Below, in pieces: positions 8,616-17,568 of a stretch of DNA of 64,000 nucleotides. Source of the stretch: Syntrophomonas sp. DTU019 (GTDB taxonomy: Bacteria; Bacillota; Syntrophomonadia; Syntrophomonadales; Syntrophomonadaceae). How positions within the stretch are numbered: position 1 is the stretch's first letter; every line of letters begins with the position of its first letter. The notes under the pieces were generated by a model. The model worked only from the letters and a program-made list of their open reading frames with translations. It did not search any database and was not told the origin of the DNA. Location of the stretch: the NCBI GenBank assembly GCA_913757435.1, contig CAJYDM010000001.1, positions 62,001 to 126,000 of the forward strand, given 5' to 3'. The position numbers were made by a program, and so were the translations under genes.

Positions 8616-9158
8616 CTATTTCTCGTATACCCAGGGCTTCAATATGCAAACCGCCGGGTAGTAACGGTAACGTTCAGCATAATCCAGTCCATAGCCTACC
8701 ACGAAGTGGTCCTCTACAGCATAACCCAGATAATCCGGGGTCACCGGCCCCTTGCGCCTTGAAGGCTTATCCAGGAAGCAGCACAGTTTGACACTTAAGG
8801 CACCTCGCTTTAATAGCAACTCTCTTATATACCCCAGGGTAAGTCCGGTATCTATAATGTCCTCAACCACCAGCACGTGCTTACCCTCTACAGAAGAATC
8901 CAAGTCTTTTAAAATGCGCACCTCACCGGAGGATTGACTGGAAGCGCCGTAACTGGAAACACTCATAAAATCGAGCTGCAGGTTGACCCCTTCTATCTTT
9001 CTTATCAGATCGGCCATAAATATGAAAGCACCCTTTAAAATCCCCAGAACCAGCAGGTCTTTACCAGCATAGTCTGCCGCGATCTGCCTGCCTAATTCGG
9101 CCACCCGAACCTCAATCTGGGCCTGGCTGTATAGTATCTCGACCTCATTTAAATTCAT
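8616..9158 (-). CDS. hpt: Hypoxanthine phosphoribosyltransferase
   Basis: 180 aa. Transfers the phosphoribosyl group of PRPP to hypoxanthine or guanine. The PRPP-binding loop [14 protein letters not shown] is intact. The region [20 protein letters not shown] and the C-terminal [19 protein letters not shown] match the HPRT family. An AAGGGGGGG site precedes the ATG. First gene of the hpt-guaA operon with a good promoter just upstream. Confidence 0.98.
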   Translation of the reverse strand: MNLNEVEILYSQAQIEVRVAELGRQIAADYAGKDLLVLGILKGAFIFMADLIRKIEGVNLQLDFMSVSSYGASSQSSGEVRILKDLDSSVEGKHVLVVEDIIDTGLTLGYIRELLLKRGALSVKLCCFLDKPSRRKGPVTPDYLGYAVEDHFVVGYGLDYAERYRYYPAVCILKPWVYEK

Positions 9159-9181
9159 GCCTGTCCCCCCCTTATGAAAGG

Positions 9182-9211
9182 ATTATAGCAATTTTATCGA
9201 TATCGGTGCAA
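9182..9211 (-). promoter_or_regulatory. Promoter of hpt-guaA
   Basis: Minus strand TTGCAC (9206-9211), an 18-base spacer, then TATAAT (9182-9187), 24 bases before the hpt start. Confidence 0.7.
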
Positions 9212-9256
9212 TTTTGTAATCAGCGGCCAGCAAAAGATCTGCCAGAATCAGCCCCT

Positions 9257-9282
9257 AAAAAAAAGAGGGGCATGCGCCCCTC
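9257..9282 (-). terminator. Intrinsic terminator after the secreted LolA-like gene
   Basis: Minus strand GAGGGGC / GCCCCTC hairpin (9265-9282) followed by eight T (9257-9264). Confidence 0.9.
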
Positions 9283-9298
9283 AGTTGGACTTTGTAGG

Positions 9299-10000
9299 TT
9301 AGCTGCCGGTTGGCGGCTTAATTTCGATCTCACCGTTGTGGTCATAAAAATGGACTTGTAACTGCAAACTGGTATCAGCATTCTGTTGATTCTTAGCGGT
9401 AAGAGTCGCTTTTCTGATTAAATCCTGTTTGTAATCAACCCAGAACTGGTAGTCGAATTCCTTCCACATGGTTTCTAAAAGCTGACTTTCAACCGTGGGT
9501 TGACATTTGACCACCAGGCATTCCGCACCATCGATCTCTTCGAAACCGATCTTCTGTACTTCGCCGATGGACTTCAGTCTGAAGTTGGAAAGGGGATTAA
9601 GTTCCGATACCAGCAACTCCTCGCAATTGTTGGTGTCGCTGTCGATCACCAGCCATTTATTGGCAAAGGAATCGTAATTGTAGATGGTACGATTGAAATA
9701 ATAGATGTCTACCGGTGTGTTTACCATCTCCCCCTTTATATGAGTATTTCCGTCGGCCTTTTCGCCGTCGACCTGACTTATCACCTCCTCATTCTCATTA
9801 ACTGTAAAACCTGACTTCAAATTGAAGCGGTAGGTGTTTAAATTGGCCATATTATCACAGCCCGTCTGCAGTTCCTGTGACGGCACCAGTTTACTTTTTA
9901 CATAGCGATCATGTATGGTTTTCGCGGACAGCGCCCCTGCGGCGCTGATGATGAGTAGGATCGAGAGCAGGATGATCCAGAAGCGCTTGATATACCTCAC
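9299..10000 (-). CDS. Secreted or membrane-anchored protein, LolA/LppX-like fold suspected
   Basis: 233 aa. One N-terminal hydrophobic segment (FWIILLSILLIISAAGAL) serves as signal or anchor, with no lipobox Cys. The remainder alternates short beta-strand patterns: a start resembling 'NLNTYRFNLKSGF', a mid part VDIYYFNRTIYNYDS, and ECLVVKCQPTVESQLL. This is the layout of outer-membrane-lipoprotein-carrier-like proteins that Firmicutes export. It has its own strong terminator and is divergent from glnA. The fold assignment is inferred; function unknown. Confidence 0.65.
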   Translation of the reverse strand: MRYIKRFWIILLSILLIISAAGALSAKTIHDRYVKSKLVPSQELQTGCDNMANLNTYRFNLKSGFTVNENEEVISQVDGEKADGNTHIKGEMVNTPVDIYYFNRTIYNYDSFANKWLVIDSDTNNCEELLVSELNPLSNFRLKSIGEVQKIGFEEIDGAECLVVKCQPTVESQLLETMWKEFDYQFWVDYKQDLIRKATLTAKNQQNADTSLQLQVHFYDHNGEIEIKPPTGS

Positions 10001-10199
10001 CCCATTTTCTTAAAGCCTGTGATGAAGGCCTCACCAAACATAAGTAATATATTGTATTAAGCTGGAGTGGCATATATTACAGTCGGCGGCTTTTTCCTGA
10101 CTATCCGCTTTATCCGGCAATCCTGGTTCACCATGCAACTGGAAACATCTTCTTGCATTTTTTATACTGCATAAAGCCCTTTTATGAAACGCCGCTATC

Positions 10200-10208
10200 T
10201 GCTATAAT
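10200..10208 (+). promoter_or_regulatory. Extended -10 promoter element for glnA
   Basis: TG-C-TATAAT at 10200-10208, 35 bases before the glnA start. No good -35 hexamer lies 17 bases upstream, which fits an extended -10 promoter. Confidence 0.55.
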
Positions 10209-10243
10209 TTGCACGGTGATTATAAGCCAAAGGGGGCTAATGA

Positions 10244-11677
10244 GTGTTTAAGAATTACGCAGAGGTAATTAGTTACTGCCAGGAAAACGACATAAAGATG
10301 ATCGACTTCAAAATGATCGACCTGAATGGACGGTGGCGGCATCTGGGAATACCCACCGCTCGGTTCACCCCCGATACCTTAGTGCATGGGATCGGATTCG
10401 ACGGTTCCAATTACGGGTTCGCTCCAGTAGAAAATAGCGATATGGTCTTTATTCCCGACATCTCCACAGCAGTGTTTGACCCTTTCACCGAGGTGCACAC
10501 ACTGAGCATGATCGGAGATGTTTTTGTTATAGCCCAGCCGGACAACTACCGCTTTGACCAGGATCCCCGCGCCATAGCCTACAAAGCCGAGGAATTCATG
10601 GCTTCAACCGGTATTGCCGATGAAATGCGTATTGGTCCGGAATTTGAATTTTTCGTTTTTGACAACGTCACCTATGAGTGCAACCCCCAGCGGGTTGGAT
10701 TCAGCATAGATGCCGAACAGGCTATATGGAACAGCGGCGATCAGGAGTATGAGAACCTGGGCTACAAAGTTCCCCACAAAGGGGGGTATCACATCACTCC
10801 TCCACAGGATGTGCTCTATGACTTAAGGGCGCGCATGTGCCTGTTGATGGAAGCTAATAACATCCCAGTGAAATACCATCACCATGAGGTAGCCGGTCCC
10901 GGTCAGATCGAAATAGAAGTAGAATTCGGCGGCATGCGGGAAATGGCCGACAAGACCATGCTGGCCAAATATTTGATCAAAAACCTGGCCTTCCAGGAAG
11001 GCAAAACGGCCACCTTCATGCCCAAGCCGCTATTCGGTGAGGCAGGCAGCGGACTGCATGTGCACATGCATTTGTTCAAAAACGGCAAGCCCATTTTCTA
11101 CGATAAAAAGGGCTATTCAGGATTAAGCCAGGAAGCCCTGTATTTCATCGGCGGTCTGCTCAAACACGCTCCGGCAGTGTTGGCCTTGACCAATCCCAGC
11201 ACCAACTCTTATAAGCGTCTGGTGCCCGGTTACGAAGCCCCGGTGAGCATCTGTTTCGCCACTTCTAACCGCAGCGCGGTCATCCGCATTCCGGCATATG
11301 CCAAAACCCCTGAAAGCAAGCGTTTTGAATTCCGTTCCTCTGACGCCACCTGCAATCCCTATTTGGCCTACTCAGCCATTCTGATGGCAGGCATCGACGG
11401 CATCAGGAAAAAGATCGACCCCATCAAGGAAGGCTTTGGGCCTTATGATATGAACCTCTACAATTTGTCAATAGAAGAACAGGCCAAAATCAAGGGCTTA
11501 CCCAGAAGCCTCGACGAAGCCCTGGATGCCCTGGAACAAGATCATGCCTTTTTACTGGAAGGCGGGGTTTTCCCCCAACGTCTGCTCAATATTTGGATCG
11601 ACAACAAACGCAAAGAGGCCCGTCGAGTCAATGACATCCCCCATCCGCTGGAATTCGAGCTTTATTACGACCTGTAG
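10244..11677 (+). CDS. glnA: Glutamine synthetase type I
   Basis: 477 aa; forms glutamine from glutamate, ammonia and ATP as a dodecamer. GTG start with AAAGGGGG upstream. GFDGSNYGFAPVENSDM belongs to the N-terminal beta-grasp domain. MRIGPEFEFFVFD holds metal-ligand glutamates. GSGLHVHMHLF and the ATP-site segment of the C-terminal domain are present. NRSAVIRIPAYA and RFEFRSSDATCNPYLA complete the active site. The segment DMNLYNLSIEEQ retains a Tyr in the NLY context that is adenylylated in GSI-beta enzymes; no glnE or glnB lies nearby. It is single-gene, between its own promoter and terminator. Confidence 0.97.
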   Translation: MFKNYAEVISYCQENDIKMIDFKMIDLNGRWRHLGIPTARFTPDTLVHGIGFDGSNYGFAPVENSDMVFIPDISTAVFDPFTEVHTLSMIGDVFVIAQPDNYRFDQDPRAIAYKAEEFMASTGIADEMRIGPEFEFFVFDNVTYECNPQRVGFSIDAEQAIWNSGDQEYENLGYKVPHKGGYHITPPQDVLYDLRARMCLLMEANNIPVKYHHHEVAGPGQIEIEVEFGGMREMADKTMLAKYLIKNLAFQEGKTATFMPKPLFGEAGSGLHVHMHLFKNGKPIFYDKKGYSGLSQEALYFIGGLLKHAPAVLALTNPSTNSYKRLVPGYEAPVSICFATSNRSAVIRIPAYAKTPESKRFEFRSSDATCNPYLAYSAILMAGIDGIRKKIDPIKEGFGPYDMNLYNLSIEEQAKIKGLPRSLDEALDALEQDHAFLLEGGVFPQRLLNIWIDNKRKEARRVNDIPHPLEFELYYDL

Positions 11678-11712
11678 GGAGAACCCGAATGGGCAAACAT
11701 AATGTCATTTAA

Positions 11713-11745
11713 GGGAGGGATAAACCCTCCCTCTCCTTTTGTTTT
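11713..11745 (+). terminator. Intrinsic terminator of glnA
   Basis: GGGAGGG / CCCTCCC hairpin (11713-11719 with 11725-11731) followed by a pyrimidine- and T-rich tail. Confidence 0.85.
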
Positions 11746-11775
11746 CTATGACGCCAGAATAAATTGGAAAAAGTT

Positions 11776-11805
11776 TTGCTAGTTTACCTGGGATACGAAT
11801 ATAAT
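11776..11805 (+). promoter_or_regulatory. Promoter of the flavin reductase-like gene
   Basis: TTGCTA (11776-11781), an 18-base spacer and TATAAT (11800-11805), 30 bases before the gene. Confidence 0.65.
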
Positions 11806-11834
11806 TAAGCAAATGCTAGAAAGGGGATATATAA

Positions 11835-12344
11835 ATGCCGATAAGGTCAGAATATATCAATGATGTGGCTGATTTTCTCAAACAGCTTCCCCTGGGGGCT
11901 TTTTTGACGGTCAAGTCGGGCAACAAGATAAATACCATGACTATTGGCTGGGGATCCATCGGATTTATCTGGAGACGGCCGATGATGATGGTGATGGTCA
12001 GATACTCCCGCTTTACCCATGAGTTGATAAAAGATGCCACCGATTTTTCGGTCAGTGTTCCGCTAGATGGTCATCTCAAGAAAACCTTGGCCGAAGTAGG
12101 CAGCAAGTCGGGGCGGGACCTCAATAAGTTTGACGCCTTTGAAATCACCCCAGAAGCGGCCAGAAGCATCAACAGCCCGGTAATTGCCGACTGTGGCCTG
12201 ATCTACGAGTGTCGTATTCTATATAAACAACCTATGGAACCGGGGATTTTGGATGAGGTCTTGGAAGACAAATGGTACCACGATAAGGACTATCATGTGC
12301 TTTACTATGGTGAAATCGTAGCCAATTACAAAAACCGGGGTTGA
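11835..12344 (+). CDS. Flavin reductase-like (FMN-binding split barrel) protein
   Basis: 169 aa. The pattern GAFLTVKSGNKINTMTIGWGSIGFIWRRPMMM... is that of the DIM6/NTAB flavin reductase-like domain: the TxxxxxxN(T/S)MTIGW stretch binds FMN and a R-x-S/T-R-x-T motif (VRYSRFTHELI) follows. These proteins use NAD(P)H and FMN, or bind flavin as electron carriers; the true partner is unknown. ATG at 11835 with AAAGGGGAT upstream. It is monocistronic with its own promoter and terminator. Confidence 0.88.
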   Translation: MPIRSEYINDVADFLKQLPLGAFLTVKSGNKINTMTIGWGSIGFIWRRPMMMVMVRYSRFTHELIKDATDFSVSVPLDGHLKKTLAEVGSKSGRDLNKFDAFEITPEAARSINSPVIADCGLIYECRILYKQPMEPGILDEVLEDKWYHDKDYHVLYYGEIVANYKNRG

Positions 12345-12424
12345 TCGGCAGAGTATAATCAACCTGTATATACCTAGACATGCCATGATCACCTCAAAAC
12401 AATACGCCAATCGCAGAATGTGAA

Positions 12425-12453
12425 GCCAGGGCCGGTAAAGCCCTGGCTGTTTT
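12425..12453 (+). terminator. Intrinsic terminator after the flavin reductase-like gene
   Basis: GCCAGGGC / GCCCTGGC hairpin (12425-12432 with 12440-12447) followed by TGTTTTAA. Confidence 0.85.
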
Positions 12454-12519
12454 AATGGGTAAGAACAGGCTCAAGGACAGGACTTACTCTTCCTGATTAA
12501 TTCCTGGTTCAGGGATGGC

Positions 12520-12858
12520 TCAGATTTTTATCAGGTCTTTGTGCAGGAATACATTGCCGGGAAGGTTTTCGTTACCAGCCCGTCCTCCAATCCAGAAGTA
12601 CACCATAGCACTGTCGGTTCTAACCTGCACCTCGAAGTAGTTAAAATTGGTTATAAATTCTATATCATTCTGGGACTTGGGTGCTACGGTGAAGGTCTCA
12701 TCAAGCAGGACTGTCTTGGGTACAGGGTCCAGGTCATAAATAATAACCCGGACTTGGTGCTCCCTCTGACCGTTATTTAAGGCCAGCACGCGCACATTAT
12801 CACTGCCTTCGCTGACACTCACGGGGCCGGTAGTATAGCGGTTGTCTAGTATTGCCAT
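12520..12858 (-). CDS. Small beta-rich hypothetical protein
   Basis: 112 aa, ATG at 12858 after a strong AAGGAGGAGA site. Composition and alternation (VSVSEGSDNVRVLALNN, HQVRVIIYDLD, FEVQVRTDSAMVYFWIGG) suggest a single all-beta domain, without signal peptide or Cys. It resembles the cytoplasmic or spore-associated beta-sandwich proteins often seen in Clostridia, but I do not recognise a named family. Monocistronic; the DNA after its stop up to the flavin reductase terminator is converging. Confidence 0.75.
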   Translation of the reverse strand: MAILDNRYTTGPVSVSEGSDNVRVLALNNGQREHQVRVIIYDLDPVPKTVLLDETFTVAPKSQNDIEFITNFNYFEVQVRTDSAMVYFWIGGRAGNENLPGNVFLHKDLIKI

Positions 12859-12934
12859 GCTCTCTCCTCCTTGTTTGGATTCTATTTATTTGTATGCTCA
12901 CGGAGTATGCGTGGTTATCTTTTTAGCCACCAAA

Positions 12935-12959
12935 TAAAAAACTGCCGTTGATGCGGCAG
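12935..12959 (-). terminator. Intrinsic terminator of the LCP-family gene
   Basis: Minus strand CTGCCG / CGGCAG hairpin (12942-12947 with 12954-12959) followed by TTTTTTATT. Confidence 0.85.
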
Positions 12960-13009
12960 CTTAATCTAATCTGATACCAGCTTGCTGGCTGCTAATCTTC
13001 ACCCAGCCG

Positions 13010-14293
13010 TCAAACAGCCGGTATAACCGGTGCGCTTTCTGTAGGGTCGGCATCCCGATCAGGCTCGGGGGCTGATTCCACAGGTGGTTGAGGAGTGGTA
13101 TCACCCGGGTTTTTATTGGGATCAGTCGGGTCTTCCTGGTCAGAATCGTTTTCCTCCCCATCCTCGGTTTTTGTACCCGGTTCAACTTCATCGGGTTCTG
13201 GTTCGTCATTATCCTGGGTATCCTGCGTCTCTCCATCCTGCTCCGTGGTTTCTTCTTCTGCCGGGTCAATCACCTCAGGCTGGCCGGCTTGTTCAAGTTC
13301 CTCTAATGCCTCCGGGGTTTTCTCCACTGGAGGGGCTTCCCCTTCAGCCGGTTTAACTTTGGGCAATTGCGCCACCCAATTGGGAGGGTCTTTAATAACC
13401 TCAAAGGTCTCCCCGGCAAAGAGGGCGGTTATGATGCGTGGAGTGATTTTTTCATCGGCATGCCAGTAACTTGCCCCGGATGAGGCCTCCGTATATGAAT
13501 AGCCCGGCAGCGTCTGGGTGATCACATTGCCGGAATGGAATTTCTGAGCTAGACTGGCCAGAGCAGTTACTTCCTTAGCAGGCAGGTTGGTTTTTACCTG
13601 TGCCATCAATTGAGGTACTAATTCCGGCAGCTTGAAGATATTCTTGGTGGTGAACATCTCGGCGACCAGCGCTTTGATGAATTTCTGCTGCCTTGCGGTA
13701 CGGCCAATATCTGCTGTAGGCCCACCCCGGTACCTCACATAGCGCAGAGCATCGGCTCCATTGAGCACCTGCGGCCCTTTGCTCAGATTGATATTCAGGG
13801 TTGGGTTGGGGTCATAGTGACGCATATCGGTCTCAACATTGATATGAACGCCGCCCAATTCATCAATTATCTTAGAAAACCCCTGGAAATTAGTCAGTAC
13901 ATAATAATCCACCGGCGTGTTAAGCAGATTACCCACAGCTTTACAAGCAGCTTCTGGTCCTTTGAGGGCATTGACACTGTTGATCTTGTCGTAGCGGCCT
14001 TTGCTAATCTCGATGCGGGTATCTCGTGGAATCCATAACAAAACCGCTTTGTTGCTCTGCTTGTCGATACTGGCCAGGATCATAGTGTCGCTTCTGGCAT
14101 TGGTCTGTGGCGACCTGGCATCGATACCCATAAAGAGGATATTCACCTGCCCACCACCCAGCCATCCGATTTCGGGCACATGGCTGAGCACTCCCAATTT
14201 TCCTCCCAACAGCGAACCGATGACGAAAAAGGCCAAATATACCCCTACCAGAACTGCTGCCAGGCTTATTCTATGCCGATTGATCTTTTTCAT
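13010..14293 (-). CDS. LytR-CpsA-Psr (LCP) family cell-wall glycopolymer ligase
   Basis: 427 aa. One N-terminal membrane helix (ISLAAVLVGVYLAFFVIGSL) anchors an extracellular LCP domain: NILFMGIDARSPQTNARSDTMILASID, the arginines of LLWIPRDTRIEI, and ADALRYVRYRG with the conserved R-x2-D/G-I-G-R (GPTADIGRTARQQ). The family transfers wall teichoic acid or other undecaprenyl-linked polymers to peptidoglycan. Residues from about 311 to the end form a 117-residue acidic, Pro/Glu/Asp/Thr-rich tail with no fold expected. ATG at 14293. Terminator directly after. It lies between hflX and the small beta-rich gene. Confidence 0.92.
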   Translation of the reverse strand: MKKINRHRISLAAVLVGVYLAFFVIGSLLGGKLGVLSHVPEIGWLGGGQVNILFMGIDARSPQTNARSDTMILASIDKQSNKAVLLWIPRDTRIEISKGRYDKINSVNALKGPEAACKAVGNLLNTPVDYYVLTNFQGFSKIIDELGGVHINVETDMRHYDPNPTLNINLSKGPQVLNGADALRYVRYRGGPTADIGRTARQQKFIKALVAEMFTTKNIFKLPELVPQLMAQVKTNLPAKEVTALASLAQKFHSGNVITQTLPGYSYTEASSGASYWHADEKITPRIITALFAGETFEVIKDPPNWVAQLPKVKPAEGEAPPVEKTPEALEELEQAGQPEVIDPAEEETTEQDGETQDTQDNDEPEPDEVEPGTKTEDGEENDSDQEDPTDPNKNPGDTTPQPPVESAPEPDRDADPTESAPVIPAV

Positions 14294-14369
14294 GATTCCT
14301 ATGTACGCCTCTTTTCGGGACTAATCTCCAAGTCCTCAGAACCCGGACTTCAACAAAGTAAACCTCTGT

Positions 14370-15590
14370 TCAGCTCCCTAGGTCTATCTGCCTCTCAGTT
14401 GGTGGCGACCCTTCAGGCCATAAAGCCGCTTCAACGAACGAGAGCAGCTCAGTGATCCCCTGCCCGGTCAGCGCGGAGATCCGCGGTACAGACCCATGCC
14501 AGTCTATGTCGCTGGTCTTGTCTATTTTGTTGAACACCATATAGACCTGCTCCGGGCTGGCGCCCAACTGTTCCAAAACCTGATTGACAACCTCCACCTT
14601 ATCAAGGTATGCTTCATCGGAAACATCGATGACATGTAAAATAATGTTCGCTGCAATGGCCTCTTCCAGGGTGGAACGGAAAGCGGCGATTAGATGCGGA
14701 GGCAAGTCCTGGACGAACCCTACCGTATCACTGATCAAGGCCTCGTGTCCACCGGAAAATTTGATCTTGCGGGTGGTGGTATCAAGCGTCTGAAATAGGC
14801 GCTGATCGGCTTCGGCCTGATTCTGCCCGCTGCTGTGGGCTTTCTGGCAGAGTGCGTTAAACAGACTGGACTTACCGGCGTTGGTGTAACCGACTAAAGA
14901 TATGGTCTTCAAGCCCCGCCGCAGGCGCTGTTTGCGGTGCAAATCACGGGTATTCTCTAGTTTAGCTAACTGGCGTTTTATATCGTTGATGCGCCGCCTA
15001 AGGTAGCGGCGGTCCAATTCCAGTTTCTGTTCGCCAAGGCCCCTGGTCCCGATGCCGGCGCCGGTGCGGCTGAGCAACTGGCCTTTGCCTACCAGGCGGG
15101 GCAGCTGGTATTCCAGAGCCGCTAGTTCTACTTGTAATTTGCCTTCCAGGGAATGGGCCCGGGTAGTGAATATATCCAGAATCAGCATAGTGCGGTCAAT
15201 GACCTTAATCGGGAGTTGTTCTTCCAGAGAACGCAGTTGGCCGGGGGATAGTTCCCGGTCGAAAATCACCAAATCGGCATGGCTTTCTTCCACCAGATAC
15301 AGCAACTCGGTAATCTTGCCCTTTCCAATGTAGGTGCGATGATCGGGTCTCTCCCGGACCTGCACCAGGGTTGCTGTTACCATGCCCCCAGCCGCTTCAG
15401 CCAGAGCAGCCAATTCTTTCATATAGCTGTCAAAATCCTCCATGTTGCTGCGGCTGCTTCTTATCCCCACCAGAACTACCCTCTGGATTGGCTCGATTTC
15501 CTTAACTATTAGCTTCGCCTCCGATATTATAAAGCTCTTCCAAAGTCTCCTGGGCGTCTGTCCAATCCTGATAAGATGCCAGGAGTTCAC
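14370..15590 (-). CDS. hflX: Ribosome-associated GTPase HflX
   Basis: Up to 406 aa. The N-terminal HflX domain includes [27 protein letters not shown] and the glycine-rich [19 protein letters not shown]. The G domain has G1 [10 protein letters not shown]3 DTVGF and G4 NKID. HflX splits stalled ribosomes, often after heat stress. The far N-terminal 25-30 residues overlap the end of the ABC-F gene and have no ribosome site (GTG at 15590), so the real start is likely near 15513. There GGAGG is followed eight bases later by ATA in frame; no ATG/GTG/TTG is suitably placed. Translational coupling to the ABC-F gene is likely. Confidence 0.93.
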   Translation of the reverse strand: MNSWHLIRIGQTPRRLWKSFIISEAKLIVKEIEPIQRVVLVGIRSSRSNMEDFDSYMKELAALAEAAGGMVTATLVQVRERPDHRTYIGKGKITELLYLVEESHADLVIFDRELSPGQLRSLEEQLPIKVIDRTMLILDIFTTRAHSLEGKLQVELAALEYQLPRLVGKGQLLSRTGAGIGTRGLGEQKLELDRRYLRRRINDIKRQLAKLENTRDLHRKQRLRRGLKTISLVGYTNAGKSSLFNALCQKAHSSGQNQAEADQRLFQTLDTTTRKIKFSGGHEALISDTVGFVQDLPPHLIAAFRSTLEEAIAANIILHVIDVSDEAYLDKVEVVNQVLEQLGASPEQVYMVFNKIDKTSDIDWHGSVPRISALTGQGITELLSFVEAALWPEGSPPTERQIDLGS

Positions 15591-17427
15591 TCTGGGTTAT
15601 TTCGAGTTCATCAATGTACCGCGCCGCTTCGGCCTGGTTCTGATAAATCTCTGGATCAGCCAGGATCGCAGACAGTTCCTGTTGACGCTGTTCCAGGTTT
15701 TCTATAGCCTCTTCCAGCGATTGTAGGCGGCGCTCTAATCTTCGTTTATCGCGCTCATATTCTTTTTGTTGTATACGAAATTGCTGTTGTGAGCTTACAT
15801 CTGCAGCCACACCCAGGTCTGTTTTAGGTCCTGGTGCCAATATCTTCTCCCGATAGTAACTATAATTGCCGGGATAGTCAACCAGTGTTGCTGTATCGAA
15901 TACCAGGGTGCGGCAGGCCACCTGATCAATGAAATAGCGGTCATGGCTGACCACCACAATAGTTCCCTCATATGCTGCCAGCATTTCCTCCAGGGCTTCC
16001 CGTCCAGAAATATCGAGGTGATTGGTGGGCTCGTCCAAAAGCAACAGATTGGCGCCGGAACATATCAGTTTTAATATTGCCAGGCGGCTCTTTTCTCCCC
16101 CACTCAACTTTCCTACTTTCTGATCCACGGTGTCGCCGTAAAAGTGCATCATCGCCAGCATGTTGCGCGATTGCTGCACATTGAGCCGGCACTCATAGAT
16201 CATCTCTTCCAGCAAGGTGTGCTCCGGATTCAAGTCCTCCTGCCCCTGCGAAAAATAGCCCGCCTTCACCCCGCTGCCCAGTTTCACCGTGCCCGCATCT
16301 GCCGGGACCTGGGAAGTGATGATTTTCAACAGGGTGGTTTTTCCACAGCCGTTAGGGCCTAACAAGGCCACTCTCTCCCCACGCCTGATGAGCAGATTGA
16401 GCCCGCTGAAGAGCGCCCGGTCATCATAACTTTTACTGACCTCATGTAATTCAATCACTATTTCGCCGCTGTTGTGGCTGGTTTTTAGGGTCCAGCCTCT
16501 TGGTCCGGGTTCTTGCCCCGGCTTCGCTACGCGTTCCAGGCGGCTGAGCTGCGACTGCCGCCCTCGGGCTTGGCGAGCCTTGATGCCGCTTCGATAGCGT
16601 TCAATATACGCCTCGGTCTGGCGGATGTGCTCTTGTTGCTTTTCATAAGCCTTGAGTTGCGCCTGGTCTTGGGCCGCAGACTTGATCACATAATCAGAAT
16701 AATTGCCATCGAAACTGCGCAGCTGATGTTGGCGCAGTTCGAATATACGCTTTACCACTCGGTCCAGAAATCGCCGGTCATGGGACACCACCAAGACCGT
16801 GCCGGAATAGTCCTCCAGGTAATCCTCCAACCATTCCACCGCTTTTATGTCCAGATGGTTGGTGGGCTCATCTAAGAGCAATATGCTTGGCCTGCCCGCA
16901 AGCAGCCGGGCCATATCCAGCCTGGTCTTCTGGCCCCCGCTGAGAGAGCCTAGACGCAGTTCGTACTGGCAAGGGTCAATGCCCAGCCCGGCCAGGATGC
17001 GCCTGGCCATGGTCTCACAGGCATAGCCGTTACGGTCGTGGTATTCATCCTGCAAAAGGCTGTATTTCTTGAGCAAGAGGTCCACATCACCACTGCCCGA
17101 ACTCAATTCCTGCTCCAGTTGGGCCAGACGCTGGCGGATGTCCAGCAGGTCGCTAAAGCTGCCCATCATGGCTTCCCATAAGGTCTCCTCAGGGTCGCGT
17201 TGGGGAAGTTGCTCCAAAAGGCCCAGCCCCTGATGCTTACCAAGAGTAACAGAGCCTCGCTCTGCTTCCAGCTGTCCGCTCAGGCATTTTAACAGGGTAG
17301 TCTTGCCGCTGCCATTTACACCCACCAGGCCTGCTTTATCGCCTTCCTGCAGAATCATATTGATATTGTCCAGTATAAGGCGTCCCCCCAGGGATTTGCT
17401 TATCCCCGCCGCCTGTAAAACTATCAT
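15502..17427 (-). CDS. ABC-F family ATPase (ribosome-associated)
   Basis: 641 aa from ATG 17427, chosen because AGGTGA lies just upstream; the open frame before it lacks a ribosome site. Two ATP-binding cassettes without membrane segments: Walker [10 protein letters not shown] and GPNGCGKTT, signatures [15 protein letters not shown] and [15 protein letters not shown], Walker [14 protein letters not shown] twice. The linker between them is helical and charged. The C-terminus has a coiled coil (about 550-620) as in the Uup/YdiF-type subgroup. ABC-F proteins bind the ribosomal E site; which subgroup and whether it gives antibiotic protection is not decidable. It shares an operon with hflX. Confidence 0.93.
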   Translation of the reverse strand: MIVLQAAGISKSLGGRLILDNINMILQEGDKAGLVGVNGSGKTTLLKCLSGQLEAERGSVTLGKHQGLGLLEQLPQRDPEETLWEAMMGSFSDLLDIRQRLAQLEQELSSGSGDVDLLLKKYSLLQDEYHDRNGYACETMARRILAGLGIDPCQYELRLGSLSGGQKTRLDMARLLAGRPSILLLDEPTNHLDIKAVEWLEDYLEDYSGTVLVVSHDRRFLDRVVKRIFELRQHQLRSFDGNYSDYVIKSAAQDQAQLKAYEKQQEHIRQTEAYIERYRSGIKARQARGRQSQLSRLERVAKPGQEPGPRGWTLKTSHNSGEIVIELHEVSKSYDDRALFSGLNLLIRRGERVALLGPNGCGKTTLLKIITSQVPADAGTVKLGSGVKAGYFSQGQEDLNPEHTLLEEMIYECRLNVQQSRNMLAMMHFYGDTVDQKVGKLSGGEKSRLAILKLICSGANLLLLDEPTNHLDISGREALEEMLAAYEGTIVVVSHDRYFIDQVACRTLVFDTATLVDYPGNYSYYREKILAPGPKTDLGVAADVSSQQQFRIQQKEYERDKRRLERRLQSLEEAIENLEQRQQELSAILADPEIYQNQAEAARYIDELEITQSELLASYQDWTDAQETLEELYNIGGEANS

Positions 17428-17568
17428 AAAATCACCTGACCATTTTTTCCTATACAAATATAACATGATAAAGTCACCGGGTCATCTTCTGCCAACCGGC
17501 TTTTATCATTGGTTAAACCTGAAGGGGAGAGAACATAATAATCCCAATAGACCTATGGAGGTGGGATT

